A DNA stretch of 64,000 nucleotides, from contig UQTW01000009.1 of assembly GCA_900544115.1 (NCBI GenBank), positions 12,451-76,450 on the forward strand. The letters are read 5' to 3'. Every line of letters starts with the position of its first letter. The stretch's first letter is position 1. Below, piece after piece: positions 53,263-62,469 of the stretch. Source of the stretch: an uncultured Collinsella sp. (GTDB taxonomy: Bacteria > Actinomycetota > Coriobacteriia > Coriobacteriales > Coriobacteriaceae). Below the pieces are notes generated by a model, which saw only the letters and a list, made by a program, of their open reading frames with translations, made no database searches and had not been told where the DNA came from. The translations under genes were made by a program, and so were the position numbers.

Positions 53263-54549
53263 ATGTACGACAACGTTCGCAAACCGGAGTCCGACTGGTA
53301 TGAGGCCGGCTATTCCGCGCCCCGCAGCGAAGCTTCCGGCAGCGGCTGCTACGACTCTTACTGGAGTCCGTCGCAGACCGCCGCACCGAAGAAGAAGTCC
53401 CATCAGGGCCTGAAGATCACGATGATCATTCTCGGCGTGTTGGTGCTGATCATCGCCTCGTGTTATGTGTTCGCGGCGCGCGGACGGGACTCTGCTCCCT
53501 CCGTCGATCCCAGACAGCACGGCAGCGTGACGATCCCACAGGACGATGCGGATGATGACACCACCGTCACCGGCAAGAACGAGCTGCCGGGCGCGCCGAC
53601 AGATCCCGGCGTGACCATGGCGCTCCAGCCCGCCGGCGGCAGCGCGCTCTCGCTGCAGAGCGTGTATGCCAAGTGCCTGCCGTCCGTTGTCGGCATTCAT
53701 GCCGACATCCGCCGCGGCGAGTACAGCACCGGCACGGGCATCGTGCTCACGAGCGATGGCTACATCGTCACGAACACGCACGTGCTCGACGGCGCGAAGA
53801 GCGTCACCGTGACCACGTCGGACGGCACCGAGTATACGGGTGCGCTCGTCGGCGCAGACGCCGTGAGCGACATCGCCGTGCTCAAGATCGACGCACAGGG
53901 GCTCACCCCCGCCGAGTTCGGCGACTCCAGCTCCCTGCAGGTCGGCGATGACGTTGTGTCCATCGGCAACCCGCTCGGCGAGCAGCTGCGCTGGACGATG
54001 ACCAACGGCATCATCTCCGCCATCAACCGCGACATGGTCTATAACGGGCACAGCATGACCCTCCTGCAGACCAATGCCGCCATCAACGAAGGCAACTCCG
54101 GCGGCCCGCTCATCAACATGTATGGGCAGGTGATCGGCATCACGAACATGAAGGCCCTGTCCACCGGCGTGGAGGGCATCGGCTTCGCGATCCCGACGGC
54201 GGTCATCCGGCCGATCGTCAATGCCCTGCTGGCAGACGGCCGCGTTTCCGGCCGCGTGAGCATCGGCATCACCGTGGGCGCGATCTCCTCTGCCGCTTCG
54301 GACTACTATGATCTGCCCGAGGGGCTTTATATCAGCGACGTCGCTGAGGGCTCGGACGCCGAGAAGAAGGGCATCCAGTCCGGCGATATGCTTCTGGCGG
54401 TCAACGGCAAGGCCGTGACCACCACCTACGATGTCAGCGCCGTCAAGGATGGCTTGCAGGTGGGCGACACCGTCACCCTGACCATCTATCGCGACGGCAA
54501 AACGTTCGACGTCAAAGTCAAGCTCGTCGACACGAACGACATCTCTTAA
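53263..54549 (+). CDS. Trypsin-like serine protease with PDZ domain (HtrA/DegP type)
   Basis: A 428-residue membrane-anchored protease. Cytosolic N-terminus of about 45 residues, one TM helix (about 47-68), a linker, then the protease domain with the triad His173 (TNTHVLDG), Asp203 (SDIAVLKID) and Ser279 (GNSGGPL), and a C-terminal PDZ domain (YISDVAEGSDAEKKGIQSGD). HtrA proteins remove misfolded exported proteins. GGGAGGG lies before the ATG. It is 95 bases behind the kinase gene, so the two-component system may control it. Confidence 0.93.
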   Translation: MYDNVRKPESDWYEAGYSAPRSEASGSGCYDSYWSPSQTAAPKKKSHQGLKITMIILGVLVLIIASCYVFAARGRDSAPSVDPRQHGSVTIPQDDADDDTTVTGKNELPGAPTDPGVTMALQPAGGSALSLQSVYAKCLPSVVGIHADIRRGEYSTGTGIVLTSDGYIVTNTHVLDGAKSVTVTTSDGTEYTGALVGADAVSDIAVLKIDAQGLTPAEFGDSSSLQVGDDVVSIGNPLGEQLRWTMTNGIISAINRDMVYNGHSMTLLQTNAAINEGNSGGPLINMYGQVIGITNMKALSTGVEGIGFAIPTAVIRPIVNALLADGRVSGRVSIGITVGAISSAASDYYDLPEGLYISDVAEGSDAEKKGIQSGDMLLAVNGKAVTTTYDVSAVKDGLQVGDTVTLTIYRDGKTFDVKVKLVDTNDIS

Positions 54550-54592
54550 TTTGCTAGTTTCTCCCTCCTCATATTCTCCTCTCTATTGAACG

Positions 54593-54624
54593 AACCCCAG
54601 GCGGCTTGCCGTCTGGGGTTTGTT
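54593..54624 (+). terminator. Terminator of the protease gene
   Basis: AACCCCAGGCGG with its complement (11 of 12) and TTTGTTCT behind. Confidence 0.8.
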
Positions 54625-54737
54625 CTATATCCGGGTGCAGTTGTGTGCTGCTGTGCCGCGCAACAGAGCCGCAGGGGAGTCCGAGGGGGCAAGGCCCGCC
54701 TCGGTTTTGATGGCACGCGCTTGCGCAGCGGATGCGC

Positions 54738-54770
54738 AAAACAGCCCGCTCCGATGGAGCGGGCTGTTTT
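54738..54770. terminator. Bidirectional terminator between protease and ABC operon
   Basis: Perfect 15-bp arms AAAACAGCCCGCTCC/GGAGCGGGCTGTTTT with a 3-base loop; it ends the minus-strand ABC transporter operon. Confidence 0.85.
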
Positions 54771-54799
54771 GCCTGTATGCGTTTGGTGCGTTTTGCACT

Positions 54800-55399
54800 T
54801 CACGGTGCGCCGCAGCGAAACGTGCCGCCGGCATACGCATACACCGTGCAGCCGAGCGCGTCGGCGTCGGCGGGGTCGTGCGTGGCGAGCACGAGCGTCC
54901 TGCCCTGCGTCTCGGCGGCGATGCACGCGATCACACGCGCACGCAGCGCCGCATCCAGGGCGCGAAACGGCTCGTCGAGCAGCAGCACCGGCGCGTCATA
55001 CGCGAGCGCGCGCGCAATGGCCACGCGCTGCTGCATACCGCCGGAGAGCGCCGCGGGATATTGCTCCGCCGCCGCGCCGAGCTCCAGCCGCTCCAGCCAT
55101 GCGCGCGCCTGCGGCATGGTCTGCGCCCGGTCGGAGAGCACGGCGTTGACATTTTCCGCCGCCGTGCGCCACGGCAGCAGCCGCGGCTCTTGAAACACGC
55201 ACGCTATGCGCCCGGGTGAAACGCGCACGCTGCCGCCGTCCGGCGTGCGCAGCCCGGCGAGCACGCGCAGCAGCGTCGTCTTGCCGCAGCCGGACGGGCC
55301 CATGAGCGCGATGTGCGCCCCGTCGGGCACGGTGAGCGTGACCTTGTGCAGCACGTCGCGCCCGTCGTAGGTCACGGTGAGGTCGTGCACTTCGATCAT
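54800..55399 (-). CDS. NitT/TauT-type ABC transporter ATP-binding protein
   Basis: A 199-residue ATPase: Walker A GPSGCGKTT, Q-loop VFQEPRLLPW, signature LSGGMQQRVA and Walker B LLLDEPFRALD, the pattern of the nitrate/taurine/pyrimidine-precursor importers. It is shorter than the usual 240-260 residues, ending soon after the switch His (ATHDPADAD). The ATG overlaps the permease stop (ATGA), with GGAAAGGAGG inside the permease end. It powers the importer with the two genes upstream. Confidence 0.9.
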   Translation of the reverse strand: MIEVHDLTVTYDGRDVLHKVTLTVPDGAHIALMGPSGCGKTTLLRVLAGLRTPDGGSVRVSPGRIACVFQEPRLLPWRTAAENVNAVLSDRAQTMPQARAWLERLELGAAAEQYPAALSGGMQQRVAIARALAYDAPVLLLDEPFRALDAALRARVIACIAAETQGRTLVLATHDPADADALGCTVYAYAGGTFRCGAP

Positions 55400-56142
55400 G
55401 TGCCGCCGCCTCCTTTCCCGCGCGGGGTCAGCGCGCGCAGCACCAGCCGCTCGAGCCCGACGCTCAGCAGGATCACCGCGAGCGTCCACGCGAAGAGGTC
55501 GGTGGTCTGCAGATACAGCTTCGATTCATAGATCATGCGGCCGATGGCACTGTGCGGCACGGTGAGCACCTCGGCGGCGATGGCGGACTTCCAGCCGAAG
55601 CCGATGCCGGAGCGCAGCGCCGCGAGAAAGTGCGGCCGCACGCCCGGCAGATAGATCCGCCGCAGGATGCGTCCGCGCGGCCAGCCGTACACCTGCGCAA
55701 GCTCGAGCAGGGCGGGGTCGGCCGAGCGGATGCCGGTGCAGACGTTGCTCCACACGACGGGCAGCACCATGAGCAGCGAGATGAACACCGGCAGCCAGTC
55801 GCGCGCGATCCACACGAGCGCGAGCACGACGAACGACGCCACGGGTGTGGACTTGACGACCGTCATGAGCGGGCGCAGCAGCGCGTCAGCGGTTTTCGAC
55901 ACCGAGCACGCGACGGCCATGCCCGTGCCGAGCGCGACCGCCGCCGTGATGCCGAGCAGCACGCGCCCGATGGATACGGCCGTGATGCGCCAGAATGCCG
56001 CCGTCGCCGCGAGCTCGCACAGCCTGCGCACGACGACCCACGGCGCGGGCAGCAGCAGCTCCCGGTTCACGAGCAGTGCGAGCGCCGCCCACATCGCGAC
56101 CCAGAATGCAAGCGTCAGCGCACCGCGGGCAAAACGCTTCAT
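55396..56142 (-). CDS. NitT/TauT-type ABC transporter permease
   Basis: A 248-residue BPD-type permease with about six membrane helices and the EAA-type coupling loop (about 160-185, GWPRGRILRRIYLPGVRPHF). Its ATG overlaps the TGA of the binding-protein gene, and its TGA overlaps the ATG of the ATPase, so all three are translationally coupled. Confidence 0.9.
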   Translation of the reverse strand: MKRFARGALTLAFWVAMWAALALLVNRELLLPAPWVVVRRLCELAATAAFWRITAVSIGRVLLGITAAVALGTGMAVACSVSKTADALLRPLMTVVKSTPVASFVVLALVWIARDWLPVFISLLMVLPVVWSNVCTGIRSADPALLELAQVYGWPRGRILRRIYLPGVRPHFLAALRSGIGFGWKSAIAAEVLTVPHSAIGRMIYESKLYLQTTDLFAWTLAVILLSVGLERLVLRALTPRGKGGGGT

Positions 56143-57137
56143 TTCAGCACGCAGTAGAAGTCATCCCCCGGCACGCTGCCGCCGATGCTCTGCGGGGCGA
56201 CGGTGCTCAGTGCGGTGAGAAACGCCGTGAGCGGCGCCTGCATCTCTGCGCCGGTCACGAAGCAGATGTTGCAGTTCGGGATGGCTTTGGCGGCCACGGC
56301 GGCCTTGGCAAAGATACCCGCATCCTGGATCATCTGGCCGGCCTGCTCGGGCTCGGCGGTCAGGAATTCGATGGACGCCTTGTATTCCTCGAGAAACGCT
56401 TTGACCTCGTTCGGGTGCTCGTCTGCAAACGCCTTGCGCACGACGACGCAGCCCTGCACGAGGCTGCCGGCCTCGGAGACCTTGTCCCATTCGGCGGTCA
56501 GGTCGAGCGCGGCGGTGAGCTCCGGATTGGCCGCGCGGGCGATCGTGACCATCGGCTCGGGCAGCACGGCGATGTGCACCTCACCGGAGGCGAGCGCCGT
56601 GTTGAGCTCGGCCGGCTGGGCATAGGTATTGTCGATGGTGATGTCCGTGCCGGCGGTCAGACCGTTGCGCTCACACAGGTACTGGAAGATGAAGGTCGGG
56701 TTCTGCACGGGGACATAGACGTTCTTGCCGCGCAGATCGGCGAAGGACGTGATGTTCTCCGTGCCGTCGGTCACGACGTAGAGCACGCCGCGCGTGTTGA
56801 GCGCGAGCACCTGCACGGCGCCGTTGGTCTTGTTGTAGAGCGCGGCGGCGGCGTTCGTCGGCAGGGCGGCGATGTCGGCAGTGCCGTTGACGAGCGCGGC
56901 GGTGGCGTTGCTCGGGTCGGTCTCGACGGTGAAATTGTAGTTGAGCGCGGCGCTGCCTGCTTTGCTGTCGGACATGAGCTTTGCCATGCCGAAGCCGGTC
57001 GTGCCGTTGAGCGAGACGACGTTGACGGTCAGGTCCTTGTCGACGGCGCTGCCTGTGTCCTTCTCGCCGCAGGCGGCGAGGGCGAACACCATCAGGACGG
57101 CCAGCAGCAGAGCCGTGCATTTGCGCAGATGTTTCAT
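56139..57137 (-). CDS. Substrate-binding lipoprotein of the ABC transporter
   Basis: A 332-residue protein with a lipoprotein signal (FALAACG lipobox, Cys about 23) and a NitT/TauT-type periplasmic-binding fold (TADIAALPTNAAAALYN, FADLRGKNVYVP, IAVLPEPMVTIA). No Trp-rich or anion-specific signature points to a particular ligand. AAAAGGAGAG precedes the ATG; the frame's first 34 residues overlap the leader hairpin and are not coding. Confidence 0.88.
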   Translation of the reverse strand: MKHLRKCTALLLAVLMVFALAACGEKDTGSAVDKDLTVNVVSLNGTTGFGMAKLMSDSKAGSAALNYNFTVETDPSNATAALVNGTADIAALPTNAAAALYNKTNGAVQVLALNTRGVLYVVTDGTENITSFADLRGKNVYVPVQNPTFIFQYLCERNGLTAGTDITIDNTYAQPAELNTALASGEVHIAVLPEPMVTIARAANPELTAALDLTAEWDKVSEAGSLVQGCVVVRKAFADEHPNEVKAFLEEYKASIEFLTAEPEQAGQMIQDAGIFAKAAVAAKAIPNCNICFVTGAEMQAPLTAFLTALSTVAPQSIGGSVPGDDFYCVLK

Positions 57138-57180
57138 TGCAGATCTCTCCTTTTCGTGATTGCCGCCTGCATCGTGAGAC

Positions 57181-57324
57181 AAAAAATGCCATGCCCGAAA
57201 GGCATGGCGGTGCAGCAGTGCACGCACGCAGCCTTCCACCTCATGGGCGATTCGGTGTCAGATTCGGTGCGGGATCGGCGGCGGCCGGGCCGGCAGCAGA
57301 GCTTGCGGCGCGGGCGCATAGTTT
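57181..57324 (-). promoter_or_regulatory. Leader with terminator hairpin before the ABC operon (possible riboswitch or attenuator)
   Basis: Transcription should start near 57,324. About 115 bases later the minus strand forms GCCATGCC-TTTCG-GGCATGGC (57208-57188) followed by ATTTTTT, 44 bases before the start codon. The upstream GC-rich part can fold, but I do not recognise a known riboswitch class (no TPP, ykkC or cobalamin box). Confidence 0.55.
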
Positions 57325-57330
57325 AGTTCG

Positions 57331-57359
57331 ATTATGACACGGGAATACAGGCGTGTCAA
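57331..57359 (-). promoter_or_regulatory. Promoter of the ABC operon
   Basis: On the minus strand TTGACA (57359-57354), a 17-base spacer and CATAAT (57336-57331). Confidence 0.75.
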
Positions 57360-57462
57360 GCATTTGCGGCGACTTTTCCAAAAGATGCACAGAGGTTGAA
57401 AAATGGAACGTATTGTGAAAAAATCTCTCAGTTTGTCGTTATCAAAACGACGGGGCTGGGCA

Positions 57463-57491
57463 TTGAAATCACAGAAAAAATCCTGTATATT
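57463..57491 (+). promoter_or_regulatory. Promoter of the hydrogenase operon
   Basis: TTGAAA (57463-57468), 17 bases, TATATT (57486-57491), 74 bases before the first start codon. Confidence 0.65.
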
Positions 57492-57564
57492 GTATATAGA
57501 AAACCTGCATCAGCCGGGGTAGGAGCCGGCAAAGTGCAAATTTGTTGGAAAGGGAATCGAAATT

Positions 57565-58044
57565 ATGGAACAGATCGATTACAAATTCATTGACCAGGTT
57601 CTTGCGGATCACGCCTGCGACGCCTCGCAGATCATTGCGATCATGCAGGATGTGCAGGCCAAGTATCGGTACCTGCCGAAGGACGCGCTGCGCTACATTG
57701 CGGACAAGGTGGGCATCAGCGAGTCGAAGATCTACGGCGTGGCGACGTTCTATGAGAACTTCTCGCTCGATGTCAAGGGTAAGTATGTGCTCAAGGTCTG
57801 CCGCGGCACGGCGTGCCATGTCCGCAAGTCCGGCAACGTCCTGCAGGCGCTGTATGACGCCACCGGCCTGAGCGAGAGCAAGCCGACCTCGGACGACGGC
57901 CTGTTCACGATCGAGATCGTCTCGTGCCTCGGCGCGTGCGGCCTGAGCCCGGTCGTGATGGTCAACGACACCGTCCACCCGTCCATGACCCCTGAAAAGG
58001 CCGCAGATCTGATCGAGGAGTTGCGTGCAAAGGAGGGTGCGTAA
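57565..58044 (+). CDS. hydC: NADH-oxidising hydrogenase subunit, NuoE-like (HydC)
   Basis: A 159-residue thioredoxin-like [2Fe-2S] protein. The four cluster cysteines are C79, C84, C121 and C125 (CRGTAC and CLGAC). N-terminal helices match NuoE/HydC. GGAAAGGGA precedes the ATG. Its stop overlaps the next ATG (TAATG). In electron-bifurcating hydrogenases this subunit relays electrons with HydB. Confidence 0.92.
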   Translation: MEQIDYKFIDQVLADHACDASQIIAIMQDVQAKYRYLPKDALRYIADKVGISESKIYGVATFYENFSLDVKGKYVLKVCRGTACHVRKSGNVLQALYDATGLSESKPTSDDGLFTIEIVSCLGACGLSPVVMVNDTVHPSMTPEKAADLIEELRAKEGA

Positions 58045-59927
58045 TGCGTCAGAGAATCGAATCCCTGGAGCAGTTCCGCGCGCTGCAGGCCGAGTACATG
58101 GCCGCACGCGAGGCGGAAAAGCGGAAGATCCTTGTCTGCTGCGGCACGGGCTGTGTCGCCGGCGGCAACCTGAACGTCTATCATGAGCTCAAAAAGCGCA
58201 TGGATGAGCTCGGCATCCCCTGCGAGGTCTCCCTGACCGAGCACCACGACGACTCCGTCGGCCTGAAAAAGTCCGGCTGCCACGGCTTTTGCGAGATGGG
58301 ACCGCTGGTGCGCATCGAGCCCGAGGGCTGGCTGTACACGAAGTGCCAGGTCAGCGACGTGGAGGAGATCATCCAGAAGACTATCCTCGGCGGGCAGTTC
58401 ATCGAGCGCCTCGGCTACAATCGGGGCGGCGAGCTCTATGAGCGTCAGGAGGACATCCCGTTTTACAAGCGTCAGACCCGCCGCGTGCTTGAGCACTGCG
58501 GCCACATCGACGCGGAATCCATCGAGGAGTATCTGTCCATCGGCGGCTACGGCGCGCTGGCCAAGGCGCTGTTCGAGATGCAGCCGGACGAGATCGTGCA
58601 GGTCGTGAGCGATTCCGGTCTGCGCGGCCGCGGCGGTGCGGGCTTCCCGACGGGCAAAAAGTGGGCGCAGGTCGCTGCGCACACCGAAGAGCCCGTGAAA
58701 TACATCGTCTGCAACGGCGACGAGGGAGACCCCGGCGCCTTCATGGACCGCTCCTGCATGGAGGGCGACCCGCACAAGGTCATCGAGGGCATGATCGTCG
58801 CGGGCGTTGCCACGGGCTCGACCGAGGGCTACATCTACGTCCGCGCCGAGTACCCCATGGCCGTGCACCGGCTCACCGTTGCCATCGAACAGGCGAAGGA
58901 GCTGGGCCTGCTGGGTGACAACATCCTCGGCAGCGGCTTCAACTTCCATATGCACATCAACTGCGGCGCGGGCGCGTTCGTCTGCGGCGAGGGCTCGGCC
59001 ATGACCGCGTCCATCGAGGGCAACCGCGGCATGCCGCGCACGAAGCCCCCGCGCTCCGTCGACAAGGGCCTGTACGGCAAGCCCACCTGCCTGAACAACG
59101 TCGAGACGTTTGCCAACGTCCCCGACATCATCAAAAAGGGCGCCGACTGGTTCAAGTCCGTCGGCACGGAGGGCAGCTCCGGCACGAAGGCCTTCGCCCT
59201 GACGGGCAACGTCGTCAACACCGGCCTGATCGAGGTGCCCATGGGCACGACGATGCGCGAGGTCGTGTATGAGATCGGCGGCGGCATCAAAAACGGCAAG
59301 GCGTTCAAGGCCGTGCAGATCGGCGGCCCGTCCGGCGGCTGCCTGACGGAGGCGCACATGGATCTGCCCATGGACTTCGATTCGCTCAAGAAGGCCGGCG
59401 CGATCATCGGTTCCGGCGGCCTCGTCGTCATGGACGAGGATACGTGCATGGTGTCCATCGCGCAGTTTTTCATGAACTTCATCTGCAACGAGTCGTGCGG
59501 CAAGTGCACCCCGTGCCGTGAGGGCACGACCCGTATGCTTGACATCCTCACCCGGATCACGAAGGGCAACGGGAAACCCGGCGACATCGAGGAGCTGCGC
59601 TCCCTCGCCAAGATGATCCAGAATTCCTCCCTGTGCGGTCTCGGCAAGACTGCGCCGAACCCTGTGCTGTCCACGCTCGCAAACTTCGAGGACGAATACC
59701 GCGAGCATATCTTCGACAAGAAGTGCCGCACCGGCAGCTGCCGCAGCCTGACGACGTATGTCATCGACCCGGCAGTGTGCAAGGGCTGCACGAAGTGCGC
59801 GCGCAACTGCCCGGCCGGCGCCATCACCGGCGAGCTGAAGAAGCCGCACCACATCGATCCGGAAAAATGCATCAAGTGCGGCGCCTGCAAGGCCGGCTGC
59901 CCGTTCGGTGCGATCAAGGAGGCGTGA
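58044..59927 (+). CDS. hydB: NADH-binding flavoprotein subunit, NuoF-like (HydB)
   Basis: A 627-residue subunit: N-terminal thioredoxin-like [2Fe-2S] domain (CCGTGC, GCHGFC), FMN/NADH domain (GRGGAGFPTGKKW, NGDEGDPGAFMDR, CGEGSA), the CGKCTPCREG [4Fe-4S] site, and a C-terminal ferredoxin with CKGCTKCARNC and CIKCGACKAGC. This layout is that of HydB in trimeric bifurcating hydrogenases, which couple H2 with NAD(H) and ferredoxin. It overlaps hydC by one base and is followed three bases later by hydA. Confidence 0.93.
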   Translation: MRQRIESLEQFRALQAEYMAAREAEKRKILVCCGTGCVAGGNLNVYHELKKRMDELGIPCEVSLTEHHDDSVGLKKSGCHGFCEMGPLVRIEPEGWLYTKCQVSDVEEIIQKTILGGQFIERLGYNRGGELYERQEDIPFYKRQTRRVLEHCGHIDAESIEEYLSIGGYGALAKALFEMQPDEIVQVVSDSGLRGRGGAGFPTGKKWAQVAAHTEEPVKYIVCNGDEGDPGAFMDRSCMEGDPHKVIEGMIVAGVATGSTEGYIYVRAEYPMAVHRLTVAIEQAKELGLLGDNILGSGFNFHMHINCGAGAFVCGEGSAMTASIEGNRGMPRTKPPRSVDKGLYGKPTCLNNVETFANVPDIIKKGADWFKSVGTEGSSGTKAFALTGNVVNTGLIEVPMGTTMREVVYEIGGGIKNGKAFKAVQIGGPSGGCLTEAHMDLPMDFDSLKKAGAIIGSGGLVVMDEDTCMVSIAQFFMNFICNESCGKCTPCREGTTRMLDILTRITKGNGKPGDIEELRSLAKMIQNSSLCGLGKTAPNPVLSTLANFEDEYREHIFDKKCRTGSCRSLTTYVIDPAVCKGCTKCARNCPAGAITGELKKPHHIDPEKCIKCGACKAGCPFGAIKEA

Positions 59928-59930
59928 ACC

Positions 59931-61625
59931 ATGGCTGAAAAGAAAATGATCATCGACGGTGTGTCCTGCCCGTTCACGACCGAGCGCAACGTGCTCGAGG
60001 TCGCCCGCAACAACGGCATCGACATCCCCTCGCTTTGCTACTGTGAAAACCTGTCCATCTACGGCGGCTGCCGCCTGTGCCTCGTCGAGAACGACCGCGG
60101 CAAGATGGACGCGGCCTGCTCCATGCAGCCGCGCGACGGTATGGTCGTCAACACCCACACCAAGCAGGTGCTCGACAGCCGCCGCACCACGCTGCAGCTG
60201 CTCATGAGCAGCCACCGGGCCGACTGCCTGACCTGCGATCAGAGCGGCCGCTGCAAGCTGCAGGAGTATGCCCGCCGCTACCATGTGGACGAGCACCGCT
60301 TCGAGCCCAACACCTACTGCACCGAGCCGATGGATCTCTCGTCACCGAGCATCGTGCGCGATCCGAGCAAGTGCATCCTCTGCGGTCTGTGCGTGCGCAC
60401 CTGCGCCGAGATCCAGAACATCGGCGCGGTCGATTTCAGCGGCCGCGGCAAGAAGGCGCACATCTCCGCCGACTTCGGCAAGACCCTCAAGGATACCGAC
60501 TGTGTCGGCTGCGGCCAGTGTGCCGCCGTGTGCCCGACCGGCGCGATCACGATCCGCAACGAGACCGAAAAGTTCTGGTCGATGCTGCAGGATCAGACCC
60601 GCAAGGTCGTCGTGCAGTACGCGCCCAGCGTGCGTGTCGGCATGGCCGAGCGCTTCGGTCTGCCCGCAAACGAGCCCTGCACCGGCAAGCTCGTCGCCGC
60701 GCTGCGCCGCCTCGGTGCGGACGTGGTGTATGACACCAACCTCACCGCCGACCTCACGATCATGGAGGAGTCGGCAGAATTCCTCGAGAAGGTCAAGACC
60801 GGCGCGAAGCTGCCGATGTTCACCTCCTGCTGCCCCGGCTGGATCCAGCACGTCGAGAACCGTCACCCGCACCTCATGCCGCAGGTGAGCACTTGCGGCA
60901 GCCCGATGGCGATGTTCGGCTCGCTCATCCGCAAGCAGTTTGCGGGCGAGAACGTCTATTCCGTGGCCATCATGCCCTGCACCGGCAAAAAGTTCGAGGC
61001 TGCGCGCCCCGAGCTTGAGAAGGACGGCGAGCGGCTCATCGACCTCGTCATCACGACGAGCGAGCTGTGCGACATGATCGAGGAGGCCGGCATCAACTTC
61101 GCCGCGCTCCCGGATGAAGAGCCCGACGCTCCGCTCGGCGACTACACCGGCGCCGGCGTCATCTTCGGCGTGACCGGCGGCGTGACCGAGGCCGTCATCC
61201 GCCGCGTGCTCGATGATGCCAGCCCGAACACCCTGCAGACCATTGCCGAGTGCGGCGTGCGCGGTCTCGAGGGCATCAAGGCGTTCACCGTCACGGCCGG
61301 CGACCTGACCATCCGCATCGCGGTGGCGAATGGCCTGGCCAATGCTGATAAGCTCATCGCCAAGGTCGAGTCCGGCGAGGAGCAGTTCGACTTCATCGAG
61401 GTCATGGCCTGCCCGAACGGCTGCATCGGCGGCGGCGGCCAGCCCCCCGCCTGCAACAAGCGCAAGGCCGAGCGCGCCGAGGCCATCTTCAAGGCCGACG
61501 AAGCCTGCGCCCTGCGCATCCCGCAGCAGAACCCCGACCTGGGCTATGTCTACGACAACCTGCTCCAGGGCCGCGCCCACGAGCTGCTGCACATCCACTA
61601 CCCGGCACACGGCGACCACGCCTGA
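59931..61625 (+). CDS. hydA: [FeFe] hydrogenase catalytic subunit (HydA)
   Basis: A 564-residue group A hydrogenase. N-terminal [2Fe-2S] domain (CYCENLSIYGGCRLC), His-cluster region (HRADCLTCDQSGRC), two [4Fe-4S] sites (CILCGLCVRTC, CVGCGQCAAVC), then the H-cluster motifs L1 TSCCPGW (298-304), L2 MPCTGKKFE (from 348) and L3 MACPNGCIGGGGQP (from 492). With HydB and HydC it forms the A3 type that evolves H2 from NADH plus reduced ferredoxin. There is no maturation gene nearby. A perfect terminator follows. Confidence 0.95.
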   Translation: MAEKKMIIDGVSCPFTTERNVLEVARNNGIDIPSLCYCENLSIYGGCRLCLVENDRGKMDAACSMQPRDGMVVNTHTKQVLDSRRTTLQLLMSSHRADCLTCDQSGRCKLQEYARRYHVDEHRFEPNTYCTEPMDLSSPSIVRDPSKCILCGLCVRTCAEIQNIGAVDFSGRGKKAHISADFGKTLKDTDCVGCGQCAAVCPTGAITIRNETEKFWSMLQDQTRKVVVQYAPSVRVGMAERFGLPANEPCTGKLVAALRRLGADVVYDTNLTADLTIMEESAEFLEKVKTGAKLPMFTSCCPGWIQHVENRHPHLMPQVSTCGSPMAMFGSLIRKQFAGENVYSVAIMPCTGKKFEAARPELEKDGERLIDLVITTSELCDMIEEAGINFAALPDEEPDAPLGDYTGAGVIFGVTGGVTEAVIRRVLDDASPNTLQTIAECGVRGLEGIKAFTVTAGDLTIRIAVANGLANADKLIAKVESGEEQFDFIEVMACPNGCIGGGGQPPACNKRKAERAEAIFKADEACALRIPQQNPDLGYVYDNLLQGRAHELLHIHYPAHGDHA

Positions 61626-61646
61626 GCCGCGGGCAAACACAGATAG

Positions 61647-61686
61647 AAAACGTGCATGGAAGCGAGCTTCCATGCACGTTTTTTGC
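61647..61686 (+). terminator. Terminator of the hydrogenase operon
   Basis: Perfect 17-bp hairpin AAAACGTGCATGGAAGC with a 2-base loop, followed by a T-run. Confidence 0.9.
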
Positions 61687-61700
61687 TTGTGGTCTGCTCT

Positions 61701-61850
61701 GCACCTCCGGTCGAGCGGAAAGGTGAAAAAATCTCCGGTGTCCGTAACGCCGGAAAGCCTCGCGGAGTCTTGCCGCCGGAGCGGCGAGGGAGCGTTTCTG
61801 CGCACCTCCGGTCGAGCGGAAGGGTGAAAAAATCTCCGGTGTCCGTAACG
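61701..61850. repeat. Two 49-base direct repeats
   Basis: 61701-61749 and 61802-61850 are identical but for one base (GCACCTCCGGTCGAGCGGA start), 101 bases apart. No ORF. Between the hydA terminator and the HPF terminator. Confidence 0.75.
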
Positions 61851-61854
61851 TCAA

Positions 61855-61883
61855 AAAACCCCGCGCCGGTGGCGCGGGGTTTT
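61855..61883 (-). terminator. Terminator of the HPF gene (bidirectional)
   Basis: Perfect 13-bp arms AAAACCCCGCGCC/GGCGCGGGGTTTT with loop ggt, 40 bases behind the HPF stop on the minus strand. Confidence 0.85.
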
Positions 61884-61923
61884 GCATGTTTTGCTGTTTG
61901 CTCAGGCAGAGCGGGCAACGGCG

Positions 61924-62469
61924 TCACTCCGTCGCGTCGGAGATGAGACCGTAGCCGCCGTCCTTGCGCCGATAGACCACCGACACCGCACCGTCGGCCG
62001 CGACATCGCGGAAGACGAAGAACGTGTGCTCGAGCAGATCCATCTGCAGGATCGCCTCCTCGACGCTCATGGGCTTGATGGGGAAGCGCTTGCGGCGCAC
62101 GATCTCGAACGCGCCGGCCTCGGCCGCGTCGTCCGCGGGGAGGAAATCGGGCTGCACCTCGCGCTCAAACGCACCGTCGCGCAGCTTCTTGGCGAGGCGG
62201 GTCTTGTTCTTGCGGATCTGGCGCTCGATCGTCGCCACGGCGGAATCGACGGAGGCGTACATGTCGCTCGTCGTCTCGTGGGCGCGGAAGAAGGTGCCGT
62301 TATTCTTGATCGTGATCTCGGCCGTGAAGCGGCCGCGCTCCGTGCTGAAGGTGACGTTTGCCTCGCTTTCCGTGCGGAAGAGCCGGTCGATCTTGCTGAC
62401 CTTCTTCTCCGCATACGCGCGCAGGGAACCGGACGGGGCCATTTTCTTTTCGATGAACGTGAACTTCAT
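61924..62469 (-). CDS. hpf: Long ribosome hibernation-promoting factor
   Basis: A 181-residue HPF/RaiA-type protein: N-terminal ribosome-binding domain (SLRAYAEKKVSKIDRLF, MYASVDSAVATIERQIRKNK) and the C-terminal dimerisation domain (VRRKRFPIKPMSVEEAILQM, HTFFVFRD) found in long forms that link 70S into 100S ribosomes. AAAGGAG lies ten bases before the ATG. Confidence 0.93.
   Translation of the reverse strand: MKFTFIEKKMAPSGSLRAYAEKKVSKIDRLFRTESEANVTFSTERGRFTAEITIKNNGTFFRAHETTSDMYASVDSAVATIERQIRKNKTRLAKKLRDGAFEREVQPDFLPADDAAEAGAFEIVRRKRFPIKPMSVEEAILQMDLLEHTFFVFRDVAADGAVSVVYRRKDGGYGLISDATE

Noticed and set aside
57750..60296. 848-residue open frame antisense to hydC-hydB-hydA
   Set aside because: Composition (Ala/Val/His/Asp-rich, no motif) is that of a shadow frame; the sense strand holds unmistakable hydrogenase genes.
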